A DNA stretch of 64,000 nt, taken from IMG/VR virus record IMGVR_UViG_3300021197_001596, positions 1 through 64,000 of that record. One strand, given 5' to 3'. This stretch comes from a virus. The notes beneath the pieces were generated by a model. That model made no database searches and was not told the origin of the DNA. It was given only the letters and a program-made list of their open reading frames with translations. Of the stretch, positions 1-9,123 are shown in pieces (the stretch's first letter is position 1; every line of letters begins with the position of its first letter). Position numbers and translations under genes: made by a program.

Positions 1-90
1 ACTAAAGATGAACTTAAAAAAATTAAGTTTTTAGAAGCTTGGGCAGTTATAGGCCCACTGCTTGGTATAGGAATAGGATTAATATTCTAA
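1..90 (+). CDS. C-terminus of a small membrane protein (5' truncated by window edge)
   Basis: Only the last 29 codons are present, in the first reading frame from base 1 and ending in TAA. The visible part is a charged stretch (TKDELKKIKFLEAW) followed by a glycine-rich hydrophobic segment (AVIGPLLGIGIGLIF) that would span a membrane and ends almost at the C-terminus. It lies on the plus strand like the replication arm at the other end of the window, and converges on the late arm. If the genome is circular or circularly permuted, this would be the last gene of the early/replication arm. Function unknown. Confidence 0.6.
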   Translation, partial: TKDELKKIKFLEAWAVIGPLLGIGIGLIF

Positions 91-94
91 AATA

Positions 95-130
95 AAAAAG
101 GGGCCGCAAAGCCCCTTATTTTTTTTTATT
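95..130. terminator. Bidirectional intrinsic terminator between convergent genes
   Basis: A 5-bp GC stem (GGGGC at 100-104, GCCCC at 111-115) with loop CGCAAA is flanked by an A-run on the left and a long T-run on the right, so both strands show hairpin plus U-tract. It sits between the stop of the plus-strand gene ending at 90 and the stop of the minus-strand gene ending at 126, exactly where the two transcription arms of the genome would collide. Confidence 0.85.
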
Positions 131-539
131 TATTCATCGATTTCTTTGCAGCTTCTCTATCATCAAAATCAAGAGCGGCTTTAAGAATAATTTTATCCAT
201 GACATTATCTTGATTTTCTAATATTTGTTTTTGTAAATCAATTATCATGTGTTCTAAATTATCTTTAGCAGCAACTAAAGTTTCTATCTGGTGATTTTTC
301 TTATCTATTTCACCTTTCAATGCATTAACATCATCTGGTTTAGCACCAGTGATTGTGCTTACTACAATTCCAATACTTGCTGAAATTGTTCCGATTAACA
401 TCATCACAACTTCTTTATTTGTTTCTAATACAGGATATTGCATTAAAATAAAAATAATAGCCATAACAAGTAGGAAGATAAATAATGATCCTACATAGTG
501 ACGAATTTCTTTTGCTACGCCGTTCTTGGGGAGTGTCAT
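126..539 (-). CDS. Small membrane protein with two TM segments and a coiled-coil tail
   Basis: 137 residues. Two hydrophobic segments (about residues 16-36 and 45-65) are followed by a heptad-like charged helix (about 70-125, with EIDKKNHQIETL and NLEHMIIDLQKQI) that should form a coiled coil. The architecture recalls phage holin or lysis-accessory proteins, but a better holin candidate lies next to the endolysin (39854-40267). It is the last gene of the late arm and ends directly at the bidirectional terminator. Family not recognised; membrane location is inferred from hydropathy only. Confidence 0.7.
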   Translation of the reverse strand: MTLPKNGVAKEIRHYVGSLFIFLLVMAIIFILMQYPVLETNKEVVMMLIGTISASIGIVVSTITGAKPDDVNALKGEIDKKNHQIETLVAAKDNLEHMIIDLQKQILENQDNVMDKIILKAALDFDDREAAKKSMNK

Positions 540-542
540 ACT

Positions 543-695
543 TTACTTTTTAGTTATTTTATATATTTGGATAATAGTGTATATTGCCGTAAGCAATAAT
601 ACAATTGTTTGCAATAGTTGGGTTAATGGCGCCATGGTTGTAAATAGTGCTGTAATATTCAATCCGTATACTTTTAGTGAATCTAATGAGTTCAT
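543..695 (-). CDS. 50-residue single-TM protein, possible small holin-like protein
   Basis: 50 codons. A short polar N-terminus (MNSLDSLKVYG) precedes a long hydrophobic run ending TIVLLLTAIYTIIQIYKI, then a basic tail (TKK), a layout like small class II/III holins. The ATG overlaps the stop of the upstream gene as TAATG, indicating translational coupling, and the next gene starts 3 bp after its stop. The opposite strand also has a hydrophobic open frame here, but operon position and TAATG coupling favour the minus strand. Holin function is only a guess. Confidence 0.6.
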   Translation of the reverse strand: MNSLDSLKVYGLNITALFTTMAPLTQLLQTIVLLLTAIYTIIQIYKITKK

Positions 696-955
696 TATTT
701 TTTATATTTGCTTACTCTGCCTTTAGTGTCTTTTTCTCTTTTAGCTCTTGCTTTTTGTGTGGGAGTTAGCTCACCCCATGTGGCCGGAGTTTTACTAGAA
801 ATTTTTTTTGTAGGTCTAAATGTATTTTCCCCTCCTTCGTAGCCTTTTTTACCACTAGGTGTTCTCCAATCTTCTTTAAACCATCTTTTAAGAGCAGCTC
901 CTTTTGCTGTTTTACGCACCTTTTTAAAAGGCGAGTTCTTCATTTTATATCCCAT
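695..955 (-). CDS. Small basic protein, phage DUF5872-like
   Basis: 86 residues, strongly basic. The central part (WFKEDWRTPSG, then FRPTKKISSKTP and a C-terminal Q-K-A-R-A-K stretch) matches a pattern I associate from memory with small basic phage proteins (DUF5872-like: FKE-x-W ... PTKR(V/I)S-x-TP ... basic tail). The N-terminus carries an SPFKK tag (residues 8-12) similar to tags in several other late proteins here. Both junctions are TAATG overlaps, so it is co-translated with its neighbours. Possibly a minor virion or DNA-associated protein; no enzyme motif seen. Confidence 0.65.
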   Translation of the reverse strand: MGYKMKNSPFKKVRKTAKGAALKRWFKEDWRTPSGKKGYEGGENTFRPTKKISSKTPATWGELTPTQKARAKREKDTKGRVSKYKK

Positions 956-1122
956 TACTTCTTAGAATTACCCCAATTAGCTGCGCCAACTTTTCTGCAT
1001 TTTGCCATAGCACCACTTCTATAAGCAGAATTTTTAGGGCCGTATCGGCTTACAACTTTATTATAGCATGCGTCTTTTAAAAGAGGAGACTTAGTGCACG
1101 TTTTACTTGTTATTGGTTTCAT
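955..1122 (-). CDS. 55-residue Cys-containing basic protein
   Basis: 55 residues. The N-terminus reads MKPITSKTCTKSPLLKD, resembling the start of the 105-residue protein at 40278-40595 (MEPITKRVSPLMKK). The C-terminal half (RSGAMAKCRKVGAANWGN) resembles a short conserved tail I recall in other phage small proteins (Y-x-SG-x-x-x-CRKVGA-x-NWG). The start abuts the stop of the giant gene upstream (adjacent codons) and the stop overlaps the next ATG as TAATG. Function unknown; a small virion component is plausible from the late operon position. Confidence 0.7.
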   Translation of the reverse strand: MKPITSKTCTKSPLLKDACYNKVVSRYGPKNSAYRSGAMAKCRKVGAANWGNSKK

Positions 1123-4100
1123 TTAGTTAGTTTTAAATTTTTTTCTTTTAAATCCTTTTTGAAAACTTTTTGTTTTGAATGTTGTTTTAGGTTTAGCACT
1201 TTTTTTAGTTTGCTTTTCAATCATATTAAGATCCCATTTACTCCATCCAAGAGACAATGCAATTGATTGCCATAATTCTGTTTCAGCTTGCATCGCTATA
1301 TATAAGTGATCTGCTTTTTTAACAATTCTATCAGCAGGTAAATTTGTACCGGCAGATATAACTTGCCCAGCCGCCATAAATGCGGGGTTTTCTAAGCTAA
1401 AACCTTCTGTAAACACTTTTTCTTTTGTTTGCTTATAAGTAAAAGTTTTACCAGCAGATATTAATTTTCTTAATTTTGAATTGATTGGTGGTGAAATTGC
1501 TGTAGATTCTATTGCAACTTGAGTATAATCTGGCCTTTTCTTTTTAGATTGCTCTATAATTTCTAATATCATATTTTTTACAGTAGCGGCTGCAGCGCCG
1601 TAAACACCCGTCCCTCTGAGTAATGTGTCAAAACTACTGTTGCCTATTCTAAACAATCTTGATTGAGTTTCTTCATCATCTTCATCATCAAATAATAAAG
1701 CAAAAAGACCTTGCTGTAGAGCGGAGAATATAATATTTTGTATTACGCTATAATATGCAATCTTACTAATATTTGTCTTCCAATCTCCGCGTCCATTAAT
1801 TAAATCTAAAGCAGCTTTTTTAGTTAATCGAGCATATTGCATAGGGGTATTACCAAAAGCCAATATAAGGCGCCCTAATGAGCCCGCTTGCTGTGATGAT
1901 ATTCTATCAGGCCTAGCAGATTGTTGTGTTTCTTCTGCTATTTCTTGAAAATCTGTAAATGCTTTTGATTCTGCTTCTTCTTTACTTAATCCTTCTTTTA
2001 AATATTTTTTAATTCTGTTTCTATAAAATGTTGCACCACCAGATGCAATAGCAAATGAGTCAGCTATTTGTGTTGGGGCAAATCCTATTTTAAGAATATA
2101 ACTTAACATTGCTTTTGCTTTGTTTTGAGAGGTAGCAGCTGCATTAGCAATTTCATCAGCATTTACGTCTGTTTGTAAACCAGAACGTCTTTGTTTTAAG
2201 AAATCTGAATTAAATAATGCTGTAAAATCTTTTACATATTGTGGAAAATTAGCTAAAGCTAATCCCGCATTAATTGGATTGTTATCACTAAAATTTATAA
2301 AGTTAACAGCTGATAACGTTTGTAGTACAGCAGATCTAGCGTTAAAGAACATGATTGTACCAATAGAGTTATTAGTCCAATCCATAAACGCCTTTTCAGC
2401 TTTACTGGCAGCACTTCTTCTATTTCGACCAGTACTCATCCGTATTAATATATCGTCTAGTGCCTCAACATATCTATCACCATATAATGCTTTTAACTTA
2501 TTTTTATTACGGTCATTAAATATTTCTTTTACATTTTCTTTCCATTCTGTTAAATATTCAGATCTTTTTACATCATTAACATATGACACAAGGTCTGTTG
2601 TAATATCTCCGGCTGACCAATCAGCGCTTGGTGGTGGATAACCTTCAGAATTTAAAGCTTTTAATCTATCAGCAAATTCTTTTAGCTTAGGATTATTTTT
2701 TACAATATCAAGATTTTCACTTACTGTTTGCGGATCGTTTTCTAGCCCAGGTATTTCCATACCTTGAGACTTCCATATGTATATTCTAGCAGAGTCTTGA
2801 TTCGTAAATCCTGAATCATTTTCTTTATTAAGTTTTCCAGGAACATCTTTGATAGCTTGTTTCTTAAGATCCATCCACTTGCGTAATGAATTTTGCTTAG
2901 CATTTTCAAATTGTTGAATAGCACGGGAAAATGGTCTGATTAAATTTTCATTATACCACGCCATTTGTTTATTACCAACTTCTCCTTTACCAATTGTTGC
3001 GTATAACAAACCAACAAAATCATCCGCTGAATAAGGTATAAAAAATTTTTTTCCTTTACCTCTTCCTAGAAGCTTTGCTTTAACTGGTGAAAACTCTTTT
3101 GTCCAATCGACTTTAGTAGTTGCTTGTAATAATTGATTAAATTGTTTATCTAAAGATGGCTTTGTAGGAGCATCTCTAAAATATATTAAATCATTATTTA
3201 CATCTAATATACTACTATATCTTTCAACAGTATTTCCAGTTTTTGGTATAACATCTTTACCTTTTTTTCTACTTTGAACTAAATCAACAAAACTTTTATC
3301 TAAAACTTTTTTAACAGCGTTAGTAAATTCTAGTGCGCTATCTCCTTCTTTATGATTATCTATTAATTTTTCAAGCTGTTCTCTTAATGTTGCAATTGGC
3401 GGTGTGTGTTCATATGTAACTTCTTTAACACCTGTTTGATATGATCTTAATTTACCCATCATTCTAAGCGGCGTATCGCTAGCAGTATTACTTCCCCAAA
3501 GCTGTAAAAGATTTTTAGCGTCTTCTTTTCTTCCTTTAAAAGTTAATTTTGTTATTTCTTCTAAAACAACTCTTTTATTGTAATCAGCTTGATTATCAAA
3601 GTTATCTAAATTCTCTTTTATGTATTCAGAAAAATTAGAATCTTTTGCAAAGTAACCGCTTTTTCCTGTCATTGTTTTAGGATTACTTTTTGGGTATAAT
3701 TCTCTTATTTTTTTACCATCAAAATATATTGTAAAATTTACTTTCCCTGTTACTTTAAATCTTTTTAAATCTTCTTTTGATAGTACATTTTGATTTTTTA
3801 TAAACTCAAATAATTCTTTTGAATTATTACCCACTACAAAACCACCATTTTTAAGGGGATCCCCAATATATCGCATGAAGTTTAAAACATCCCCTACATT
3901 TTTTGTTTTTTGTAATTCAGCTATTTTATTGTCTACAATTTTTTTAGCCCTAACTTCAGATATTGCTGTATCTAAATTTTTAACAAATTTTTCATTTGTT
4001 GGAATATCTCCAATATCTTCCGCTTTCTTAAATGTATTTTTAGCTGCATCTTCTAAAGCTTGTTGCTCTTCTTTATTTGGTAAAAGTTTTTTGGCTTCTT

Positions 4101-6759
4101 CAATTGCTTTTTTAAATGCTTTAGCAAAATTACCAGTGGCTTTAAAAGCGAGCTTAAATGCTTTTAAAAATGTTTTTGCTACTGCAATAGCTAGTTCAGG
4201 TACAACTAAAGAAACGTATAAGGTATCATTATTTTTTTGAAGATTATCTAAATAATTTATTGCTCTATCTATTTTTTCAGATATAATTTCAATAAAATTA
4301 CTTGGAACTTCTTGTCCTTGTAATTCTTGAATAGCTTTAAATTTTTCAACAACCTCAGGCTTTGCTAATACACCCAATACATTATCTAATCCAACCTCAT
4401 CCGCAATTACCTCTGCTAAAGAAGTTTTACGAGCACCTTTAACATTACCAGGCGCATCTAAAAAGTATTTTATAAACTCTGCTTTTGCAATGTCTCTTTT
4501 CTTAAATACTTTTTTACCTTCAGCTGTGCGTTCTCTTAATTGTTTACCAGTTTCGGGATCAACAACAGCTTCGTTGAATTCTTTAAACTTTTTATTTATA
4601 GTTTCCTGCGGTATTGCTGGATATATTTTTTCAAAGTTGTCTCTTAAAAACTGCTCGTAAGATGCAGTACGCCCAAATACTTTTTTAAGAGAATTAGTTA
4701 ATTCTGTTCTAAATCCTTTTGTAAGGGCGGGTTTAAATCCTTTATCAGTAACAGCAGGTAGCTTTGTGCCTAAAGTTTTTTCTACAGCCGTTACAATTTC
4801 ATTTTGTGTATTTTCTGAAAGATTTAAATCTTGTGCTAATGCTTTTTTAACTTCTTGCTGAGCTTCTTGTTTAATTTCAATTTGAGTATCAGCTTCAACC
4901 GTATCAGTAACCCCCTTAGCCTCAGTTACATCAGCTTCAAAAGTTTCTTTTAATATTCTTTGTGCAGCTTCAATGCCTCTTGTAGATGCAAATTTATTTA
5001 CATAAGCAGCTAAAGGCACTTTTGTATCAGGATCGTATGCATTGATTAAATCTAATATACCGCGTTTACCAGTGAGTATTTCATCAGTTATAAGTTCCAT
5101 ATCAAATCCAGGAACCATTCTATACTTCGATGCTATACGCTTAGCCATCGGTTTATATAACTCTAATATTTCGGCAATTCCCTCTTTACCTTTTTCATCA
5201 TATATTTCATTTACCTTTTTAGCTTCTTTGCTTGACCGATCTTCAACTCTTTCTTTAACACCTTTAATTCTATTTTTAGCCTCTATATATGTTTTTTTGA
5301 AACCCTCTAAAGCTGTATTATGTTCTTTCGTAGATATTTGGCCATCATCTAATTTTTTATTTAATGTTTTAACTCTTTGTACTTGCAATTTAGCAAGTTC
5401 ATTCATGTTAGTTATATCATCAATATCTTTATTAGAAAAATTTGGTAATATAGAATTAGACTTAGTTATTCTACCATTAAGTCTTTCTTTTATTTCATCA
5501 ATAGATTTTTGAATACCTTCTTTTACGGTATCATCTTTTGCGTTTTGTAATTGTTGATTAAGATTAGAATATTCTTGTACATCTTTTTCAATAGCTTCTT
5601 GATCAACAGGTGCTCTTAAATTACTTACAGACCTTAAAGCATATCGAGAGCCTTTAATTCCACCACCACCTAAAAATCCTTGTAATCCACTTTCTATTCC
5701 TTCTTGCGAACTAATAGCAGATATAAATTCAAAAGCAGCTTGGGTTTTGCTTCCTGTTTCACCTAATTTTTGATTAGCCGCGGTGGCTCCAAATTGTAAC
5801 ATTTCTGTTATAGCTTCACTTTCACTAGCAGCGAGTATATCAGCAACTATAGCTTTTGTTGCTGCATTACCCATAGAATTTGTTAAAGCACCGGTCATTT
5901 TTCCAAAAGCAAAAAACTCAAGAGCTGATTGAACACCCGCTATTGCTATAGGAGCACCTAAATCAGCTTTATCTTCTTTTATAAGAGTGTCAAGTTTTAC
6001 GCCTAGTCTTTTAGCTTTTCCCTCATTATAATCAACATAATTTTCTGCTAAAAAATCCATGAAATATCCAGACCCAAAAGTACCACCCCCATATATAATT
6101 GATCCTAATGCGTTTATACCAGCACCTAGCATAGCTGAAAACCCTTTAACTATTTCTCCTTGCTTAAAACTTTCAATTATAGGTAAAGTTTCTTTTCTTC
6201 TTTCTTGTTGTTTTTTATACTCAGGAATTGCTTCTAATAATTCATTAGATCCCAATCCTTCTGTTAAAAAAGAATCTTCGCCATATTTGGCAACGTAAGC
6301 ATCGACAACATCTTTACCAAATACACCTTGTGCTATTGCTGAAGAAGCAATATCTAAACTAGCAGATTCTCCAGAATAAAATTCCCCAACTCTAGAAGCG
6401 TCTAATTTTAAAGTTGAAAATGCATTTGATAATGATTCTTTTGCTGACAAGCTAGCAACTCTTTCTTCTGCCGCGGCATCTTCTGCAGCTTTACGATCAA
6501 TCTCTTCTTGTGTAATTAATGTTGAATCAACTGTTCCTGTTTGAGGTGATTCCAAAGAAATATCTACCGATGGTGATTCCGTAACGGTTAACTCGGGTGC
6601 TGCATTTTCCTCCACATCCGCACCCGGTGATGTGGGAGTTGTCTTTCCCAGCTCCTTAATCTCATGTTGTTTGATATAATCATCAACAGTCATATTAGAT
6701 TGCGCAGCAGCTGATTGTATTTGCTCGAGTGTAAACTCTTCGTTATTAAATTCAAACAT
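1123..6759 (-). CDS. Giant internal virion / polyvalent protein with sigma-region-2-like segment
   Basis: 1878 residues, the last large gene of the structural operon. The acidic N-terminus (EFTLEQIQSAAAQSNM) is followed by a low-complexity acidic linker, a glycine-rich hydrophobic region near residues 205-240, long charged helical stretches, and a lysine-rich C-terminus. Residues about 530-605 read like sigma-70 region 2 (KPMAKRIASKYR, then ELITDEI, ILDLINAYDPDTKVPLAAY). Residues about 1440-1560 (FFNARSAVLQTLSAVNF and onward) resemble, from memory, the LPD38-type domain of polyvalent proteins. No RNA polymerase DxDGD motif or transglycosylase motif was seen. By size and position it is most likely ejected with the DNA; that is inference. 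Confidence 0.8.
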   Translation of the reverse strand: MFEFNNEEFTLEQIQSAAAQSNMTVDDYIKQHEIKELGKTTPTSPGADVEENAAPELTVTESPSVDISLESPQTGTVDSTLITQEEIDRKAAEDAAAEERVASLSAKESLSNAFSTLKLDASRVGEFYSGESASLDIASSAIAQGVFGKDVVDAYVAKYGEDSFLTEGLGSNELLEAIPEYKKQQERRKETLPIIESFKQGEIVKGFSAMLGAGINALGSIIYGGGTFGSGYFMDFLAENYVDYNEGKAKRLGVKLDTLIKEDKADLGAPIAIAGVQSALEFFAFGKMTGALTNSMGNAATKAIVADILAASESEAITEMLQFGATAANQKLGETGSKTQAAFEFISAISSQEGIESGLQGFLGGGGIKGSRYALRSVSNLRAPVDQEAIEKDVQEYSNLNQQLQNAKDDTVKEGIQKSIDEIKERLNGRITKSNSILPNFSNKDIDDITNMNELAKLQVQRVKTLNKKLDDGQISTKEHNTALEGFKKTYIEAKNRIKGVKERVEDRSSKEAKKVNEIYDEKGKEGIAEILELYKPMAKRIASKYRMVPGFDMELITDEILTGKRGILDLINAYDPDTKVPLAAYVNKFASTRGIEAAQRILKETFEADVTEAKGVTDTVEADTQIEIKQEAQQEVKKALAQDLNLSENTQNEIVTAVEKTLGTKLPAVTDKGFKPALTKGFRTELTNSLKKVFGRTASYEQFLRDNFEKIYPAIPQETINKKFKEFNEAVVDPETGKQLRERTAEGKKVFKKRDIAKAEFIKYFLDAPGNVKGARKTSLAEVIADEVGLDNVLGVLAKPEVVEKFKAIQELQGQEVPSNFIEIISEKIDRAINYLDNLQKNNDTLYVSLVVPELAIAVAKTFLKAFKLAFKATGNFAKAFKKAIEEAKKLLPNKEEQQALEDAAKNTFKKAEDIGDIPTNEKFVKNLDTAISEVRAKKIVDNKIAELQKTKNVGDVLNFMRYIGDPLKNGGFVVGNNSKELFEFIKNQNVLSKEDLKRFKVTGKVNFTIYFDGKKIRELYPKSNPKTMTGKSGYFAKDSNFSEYIKENLDNFDNQADYNKRVVLEEITKLTFKGRKEDAKNLLQLWGSNTASDTPLRMMGKLRSYQTGVKEVTYEHTPPIATLREQLEKLIDNHKEGDSALEFTNAVKKVLDKSFVDLVQSRKKGKDVIPKTGNTVERYSSILDVNNDLIYFRDAPTKPSLDKQFNQLLQATTKVDWTKEFSPVKAKLLGRGKGKKFFIPYSADDFVGLLYATIGKGEVGNKQMAWYNENLIRPFSRAIQQFENAKQNSLRKWMDLKKQAIKDVPGKLNKENDSGFTNQDSARIYIWKSQGMEIPGLENDPQTVSENLDIVKNNPKLKEFADRLKALNSEGYPPPSADWSAGDITTDLVSYVNDVKRSEYLTEWKENVKEIFNDRNKNKLKALYGDRYVEALDDILIRMSTGRNRRSAASKAEKAFMDWTNNSIGTIMFFNARSAVLQTLSAVNFINFSDNNPINAGLALANFPQYVKDFTALFNSDFLKQRRSGLQTDVNADEIANAAATSQNKAKAMLSYILKIGFAPTQIADSFAIASGGATFYRNRIKKYLKEGLSKEEAESKAFTDFQEIAEETQQSARPDRISSQQAGSLGRLILAFGNTPMQYARLTKKAALDLINGRGDWKTNISKIAYYSVIQNIIFSALQQGLFALLFDDEDDEETQSRLFRIGNSSFDTLLRGTGVYGAAAATVKNMILEIIEQSKKKRPDYTQVAIESTAISPPINSKLRKLISAGKTFTYKQTKEKVFTEGFSLENPAFMAAGQVISAGTNLPADRIVKKADHLYIAMQAETELWQSIALSLGWSKWDLNMIEKQTKKSAKPKTTFKTKSFQKGFKRKKFKTN

Positions 6760-6763
6760 ACTA

Positions 6764-8083
6764 TTATTCTCTATTTGTAAAGCCTATTGGCAAATTTCCA
6801 GTATCAATCGGTTTTGTGGTTGGCCTTCTTCCCGCTTCGCCCTGTTTTTGATATTCTGCAAACTGAGGGCTGGCAATTAATTTTCTTAATCCTTCTTCAA
6901 GTTTTTTACGCACGGCGGCTGTATACGATTTATTAGTTTGAATTTCATTAAACAATCTAGTTATATCGTTTTCATTTAATAAATCATAAGTTATGAAGCT
7001 TTCATTCCCATCGTCGTCATAAGTAGCAAGGCTAAATTCACGTGTAACTTCATTAAATTTAGTTTTATCACCTGAAACAGATCTAAAATATTCAGATGGA
7101 TTATTTAAAAGTTTTGAGGCTTCTTGCGCTCCTAATATAATATCGGTATCAGCGCTTTCCCCTTTGCCTTTTGCTTTTGCTTTTTCAAAAGCTAATTTTT
7201 CAGACACTTTTTTGTTGTAAAGCTCTTTAGATCTATTGTAAGCATCGCGCGCAGCAGCTTTATATCTATCGGAAACAATTTTTACAAGATTATCTCTATC
7301 AATAGTATCAAACTGACCGTTATCTTCAAAATCATCTTTTATTTTTTGTTCTAAGCCAAGCGGCAATTCGCCGTCCATTTCATCAACTAATACACTTGCT
7401 AAATCTGCATCTGTATATTTTATATTACTTACCTCATTATCAATTTTATTATTGAATGACGCTTCATCCCATCCTTGTAAACCATATTTTTCATATTCAT
7501 TACCTACGGTTTGTAATTGCTGTAGATATGAGTCTGATCTTCTTGATATTGGCCTTGTATTAACTAAAGCACCAAAATCTTTTACTTCGCCATCATTAAA
7601 TATAAATTGACCATCCTGTACGGTATAATTGCCCTTATATATATCATCAACCTTTGACATTAGTTCAGGGCTATTTAATTTACTTAAATCATCTTGCCCC
7701 ATTTCAGCTAGGTTAGCAATCCATTGCTTAAAATCACCAGCCTGTGTAGCTATCTTATTAACTTTACCCATAGCTTTACTAATAGCTAATTGTCTTTCAA
7801 CAGGGGTTATATTTTTATCTTGAATAGCAGCAATAGCTTCATTACGAATATTCATAGCTTCACCCATTGCGTATTCACGCATTTGCTCTGGAACTTGTGA
7901 TTCATCAAGCATCGGTAATTGTGCAATAGCCTGAGCTTGTAATTCTTGTCGTCTATTTTCTACAGCACGACGTCTAAGTATAGCTTGTTCGCCTCGCATT
8001 ACAGCCTCACCAACGACGTCTCCAACGTCGGTAAACCTATTTGCTGCCATTCGCGCACCTCTAATTAATTGTTGATTTGCCAT
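6764..8083 (-). CDS. Predicted internal virion protein, helical
   Basis: 439 residues, mostly predicted helix, with an arginine- and glutamine-rich N-terminus (ILRRRAVENRRQELQAQ) and no membrane segment or catalytic motif I recognise. It lies between the giant 1878-residue protein and the Gly/Ala-rich 233-residue protein, with only 4 and 10 bp separating the genes. In T7-like phages, clusters of this kind (small membrane-active protein, medium helical protein, giant protein) form the DNA-ejection core. That analogy rests on order and size, not sequence similarity. Confidence 0.7.
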   Translation of the reverse strand: MANQQLIRGARMAANRFTDVGDVVGEAVMRGEQAILRRRAVENRRQELQAQAIAQLPMLDESQVPEQMREYAMGEAMNIRNEAIAAIQDKNITPVERQLAISKAMGKVNKIATQAGDFKQWIANLAEMGQDDLSKLNSPELMSKVDDIYKGNYTVQDGQFIFNDGEVKDFGALVNTRPISRRSDSYLQQLQTVGNEYEKYGLQGWDEASFNNKIDNEVSNIKYTDADLASVLVDEMDGELPLGLEQKIKDDFEDNGQFDTIDRDNLVKIVSDRYKAAARDAYNRSKELYNKKVSEKLAFEKAKAKGKGESADTDIILGAQEASKLLNNPSEYFRSVSGDKTKFNEVTREFSLATYDDDGNESFITYDLLNENDITRLFNEIQTNKSYTAAVRKKLEEGLRKLIASPQFAEYQKQGEAGRRPTTKPIDTGNLPIGFTNRE

Positions 8084-8093
8084 ATTATATATT

Positions 8094-8795
8094 TTATGCT
8101 GCTCCAGCGGCTATTCGTCCAGCTCCCGTAGCTACGTTAGCTATACCACCAACTAAGCCTTTAGTTGCAGCTTGTCTTGCTTCGTCTGCGGCAGCTTTAC
8201 GCTGTTGAGCCATTCCAAATAATGTTTCTGTTCTACCAAATTCTTTTGCTTCTTTTGCTTGCTGGCCCGCAGCTCTTTGAGTTTCTAAATTTGCTTGCCC
8301 TTTTGCTCTTGCCATTTGATTAGCACTTTCTTGTTGTCCAATACTTGCTGAAGCGGCCTGTAGATTGCTTGAAGATTGTTGCGCTAACGTTTGCGCTAAT
8401 GCCGCAATTCCTGATCCACCAGCGGCTCCAGATAAACCTGATAATGTACCAGCTAATCCTTGTTGTTGTTGTTGAGAAGCAAACTGTGCTTGTTGTTGAT
8501 TTACAGTCAAATCCTCAAATGTATTAGTTAAGTTAGCAGAAGGGTCTTTAAATTCAAATGATTCATATGCAGCTCTTTGTTGTGCTAATTCTGCTCTTGC
8601 GGCTTTTTGCTCTCTTCTACGAGCGCGACCACCAATAAGGCCACCAGCAATACCTGCTAGTCCACCAGCAATTTGTCCAAATGCTCCAGGATCGTCTTTA
8701 GCTGCCCCTTTTACAGCACCACCTAAATCAAATTTTTTCAAAGGAGATGTTTCTGCTTGAGCAACATATTTTAAAGGTGTTTTTCTTTCTTCCAT
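8094..8795 (-). CDS. Gly/Ala/Gln-rich internal virion protein (T7 gp14-like role)
   Basis: 233 residues. The N-terminus has two short tags (TPLKY at 6-10, SPLKKFDLGG at 17-26). A glycine-zipper hydrophobic stretch (GQIAGGLAGIAGGLIGGRA, about 41-59) is followed by long Ala/Gln-rich helix, a second glycine-rich patch, and a hydrophobic Gly/Ala C-terminus (GGIANVATGAGRIAAGAA). Low-complexity glycine-zipper and amphipathic composition suits a membrane-inserting ejection protein such as T7 gp14. Neighbours are the other putative internal virion proteins. The functional call is inference. Confidence 0.65.
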   Translation of the reverse strand: MEERKTPLKYVAQAETSPLKKFDLGGAVKGAAKDDPGAFGQIAGGLAGIAGGLIGGRARRREQKAARAELAQQRAAYESFEFKDPSANLTNTFEDLTVNQQQAQFASQQQQQGLAGTLSGLSGAAGGSGIAALAQTLAQQSSSNLQAASASIGQQESANQMARAKGQANLETQRAAGQQAKEAKEFGRTETLFGMAQQRKAAADEARQAATKGLVGGIANVATGAGRIAAGAA

Positions 8796-8797
8796 AA

Positions 8798-9121
8798 TTA
8801 ATTACTACTAAACATTGTTTCGCTGTTTACAGCGTATAATTCACAAAATTCCGTGCTATCATTTTCCATTTTTATAGTGGCTTGATAGCCAATAAGTCCA
8901 CTACTATTTATTACATTATTTTTAGCAAACATAAAGTAATCACCTATAACGGGTCTTTGTGCTTGCACAGGTACATCTACTATAAAGCTTAATCTATCAG
9001 AAGCAACGGAAACACATCCGCCTAATTCTGTTAAATTATCATTTTTTAAAAAATATATAATATCTCCTTTTTGCAAAGAAGTATTTAATGCTTCACCAAA
9101 ATTTACAGTTAAATTAGCCAT
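8798..9121 (-). CDS. Small virion-region protein, predicted beta-rich, unknown
   Basis: 107 residues with alternating hydrophobic/polar pattern typical of a small beta-barrel (KGDIIYFLKN, SFIVDVPVQAQRPVIGDYFMFAKN). No signal peptide or membrane segment. It sits between the nozzle protein and the internal virion proteins with 2-bp gaps, so it is co-transcribed with tail genes and may be a tail accessory or adaptor piece. Family not recognised. Confidence 0.65.
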   Translation of the reverse strand: MANLTVNFGEALNTSLQKGDIIYFLKNDNLTELGGCVSVASDRLSFIVDVPVQAQRPVIGDYFMFAKNNVINSSGLIGYQATIKMENDSTEFCELYAVNSETMFSSN

Positions 9122-9123
9122 TT

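Noticed and set aside
526-726. Plus-strand hydrophobic open frame (66 codons)
   Set aside because: It is antisense to the 50-residue gene at 543-695, whose ATG is coupled by TAATG to the upstream gene; the complement of a TM-encoding stretch often looks hydrophobic too.
2279-6298. Several plus-strand frames of 60-160 codons opposite the giant 1878-residue gene
   Set aside because: They are antisense shadows with Leu/Ser/Phe-rich composition, no start context, and no operon links; the whole left arm is transcribed from the minus strand.
1123-6759. Virion RNA polymerase or transglycosylase in the giant protein
   Set aside because: I found no DxDGD polymerase motif and no lysozyme/transglycosylase Glu motif; only the sigma-like segment and LPD38-like region stood out.
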